Positions 62,318 through 64,000 of a stretch of 64,000 nt of DNA are shown here, piece by piece. The stretch comes from Moringa oleifera. Its lineage: Eukaryota > Streptophyta > Magnoliopsida > Brassicales > Moringaceae. The notes below the pieces were generated by a model. That model searched no databases. It saw only the letters and a program-made list of their open reading frames with translations, and had not been told where the DNA came from. The stretch covers positions 7,688,001-7,752,000 of the forward strand of contig JAJFZO010000344.1 in the NCBI GenBank assembly GCA_021397835.1, given 5' to 3'. The position numbers and the translations under genes were made by a program. How positions within the stretch are numbered: the first letter of the stretch is position 1; every line of letters begins with the position of its first letter.

Positions 62318-64000
62318 GTGGTTAAGATATAATATTGAATCAAGCGGTATCAATTGTTGTTGAGTTCAAATAAAGTTTGACTTTGGCAATTGGGAATACC
62401 AAGAACTTATTATACCTTTTCTCACGTCTCTATTTTATCTACCAATTCACTGGAGCAGCATGAGAATGGTTTGCCAGGAACACACAATGGCATTGTGTAC
62501 GTATGGGATGAGCAGTAGTTGGTTTAAGTTGATGATGAACATTAATCATGGGTGTCATTGCAGTGGCCTGATATATTAATGCTGGTAGCTTGCACCTGGA
62601 AACATTCTTGGTATCCAATGAACCGCTGGAGGACTGACATCACTTGGGAAATCAAAAGGTTCTTTTGTTCGTTGTTGGTGATGGTGATCTGGAAGCTCAG
62701 GTGTCTGAGGTAAGGTCAGAAGATGTTAGAATTATTTATTTCTTTTTCCACCTAAATAGTTTAGGAAAATCATTGATCTCCTTTACTGGTATCAGTTAAA
62801 AATTTATGTGTCTCTTGGCTTTCTTGGCAAAGAAAGCTGACTACACTGTGAAGTATTCCTTATGCAATGACAAGGTCTGAGTGTAATGAAATGGCAGCTT
62901 GTCATTCGGTGCCTTTAATGCCACCATTAGATTCTCTCATTTGAATTTATGGATCTACTTTAGTAATCCGAAGAGTATGATCTTGTTTTGCACTTATTTT
63001 GACCTGACATGATGAGCTGTAACAATCCTGTTCCTGACTAAGCTACTAAGAGGTCAGTGGCAACCTATCATTTGGTGCCTTTTGCACCAACATTAGATTC
63101 TCTCATTTGGATTGGCGGCTTCATTCTTCTTTACAGGAAAGATAAATAAAATAAAACCGAACAAAACAAATAAATAAATAACAATGTACTGTTTCAAGGG
63201 TGAAGTTCTTATCTGCTGCAGCATTAGCAATGCTTGAATCAGTTTTGTTGCAGTATTCTAGTACGATTACTGGTATTTCTCCATTGCATCTATTTCTGCT
63301 GCAAGCTTGTGCCATCATCCTTCAATGCATGTGCCACCAGTTCTTGTTGTTCCCTGATGTTTGTCCAAATAGTTTCTCTACGCAACAAACATTTACTAAT
63401 CCACTTCATGTTGTAGCTTTCTCCTTCATAGCATGATCCTGTTAAGCTTATTTTGACATTATCTTAAAAATAACATCCTCCAAGTCCAACCTGATCCTCC
63501 CAATTCTTCAACACAAGCATTTAGTAACTCTCCTATTGTCCAAGAATGTTAAATTTTCCCCAAACTACAGGGGGACAGGTGAACTCATTGTGACTTCCAT
63601 CTCAAATGCCGAAATCGTTACTGATCCTATTTTAGTTTGTTTTGCTAAAGTCTAAGCTTGTTTTTGCAGGATTTGATGCTTGAGGTGCACAAGTAACCGT
63701 AACCTGAGAAATGAAAGTATTTCACTGTCTGAAGAGACATATCTGGGCGTGCCCTCTTTTCTGATTCCTCAACTCATCCTCTTTCTTTCCTTCTTTTGTA
63801 TTTTCTTGGTACTCAATTCCTTTGTGCTTCCAGGACCAAAGTATTGCATGTATCAGTTACTGAGGCTTTGGTTATCACAATTCTAACTTATTCTTTCCTT
63901 TAACATTTTGATGTCTCAATGACTTGCCTTCCTTGTAATTTGAACTCTGAGGACATTCATCAAAGGAGCAGTATAAAGCAGCAGTAAGCTTCTTCAGTCC
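62318..64000. other. 3' flank of the mTERF gene with a diverged 60-bp duplication
   Basis: No supported ORF. Weak splice-like signals (GAG/GTAAGG at about 62709, TTTTTGCAG ending at about 63669) could mark a 3'UTR intron. A diverged direct repeat lies at 62893-62951 and 63059-63117, sharing GGTGCCTTT and ACCATTAGATTCTCTCATTT-type blocks. The window ends before another gene is recognisable. Confidence 0.4.

Noticed and set aside
62640..62710. Fragment reading FVVGDGDLEAQVSEV, resembling a glycosyltransferase snippet
   Set aside because: Too short, no flanking domain, probably chance within the 3' flank.

Overview
This is nuclear DNA from a flowering plant, most likely a woody eudicot and probably a rosid. 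The genes are rich in introns with GT-AG boundaries, the spacers are very AT-rich, there is a nuclear-type tRNA-Ile(AAU), and the proteins are typical of land plants (GTE bromodomain factor, CDKG kinase, plant mTERF, glyoxysomal malate synthase). Species is not determined. I assembled exons by hand from ORF continuity, splice signals and remembered family sequences; every listed CDS closes in frame.

Layout, left to right. (1) 47-5221 minus: complete GTE8/GTE10-type bromodomain-NET protein, with a 5'UTR intron up to about 6045. (2) 6.05-9.4 kb: AT-rich spacer with diverged repeats and an array of five G-boxes. (3) 9450-10391 minus: one-exon protein of the DUF7950/AITR-like class with a second G-box/ABRE cluster upstream. 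(4) 11-19.4 kb: gene-poor AT-rich spacer with a MITE-like inverted-repeat element. (5) 19545-22012 minus: malate synthase. (6) 23189-25694 plus: CDKG/PITSLRE-type kinase. (7) 28424-30366 minus: seven-helix DUF3537 protein (plant gustatory-receptor-like). (8) 31429-36264 minus: peroxisomal 4-coumarate-CoA ligase-like enzyme. (9) 38888-44059 plus: WDR74/Nsa1-like ribosome-biogenesis WD40 protein. (10) 45067-46332 minus: mitochondrial pyruvate carrier MPC1. (11) 47807-47880 minus: tRNA-Ile(AAU). (12) 48358-51096 minus: O-fucosyltransferase family. (13) 51500-56197 plus: aspartyl aminopeptidase (M18). (14) 57186-60247 minus: adenylate kinase. (15) 60947-62317 plus: mTERF protein. The last 1.7 kb is 3' flank with a diverged duplication.

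These are mostly unlinked housekeeping functions. From memory, the order GTE - AITR - CDKG - 4CLL9 - O-fucosyltransferase - ADK matches Arabidopsis At5g63320 to At5g63400, and CDKG next to a DUF3537 gene matches At1g67570/At1g67580. The window therefore looks like an old conserved angiosperm block with other genes interleaved. Malate synthase and the 4CL-like ligase both end in peroxisomal PTS1 tripeptides and could act in the same organelle on acyl and acetyl units. I found no virus, toxin gene or CRISPR array. The most notable items are the G-box arrays around the AITR-like gene, the chemoreceptor-like gene, an 87-base C homopolymer in an intron, and several tandem duplications at splice junctions or gene flanks.
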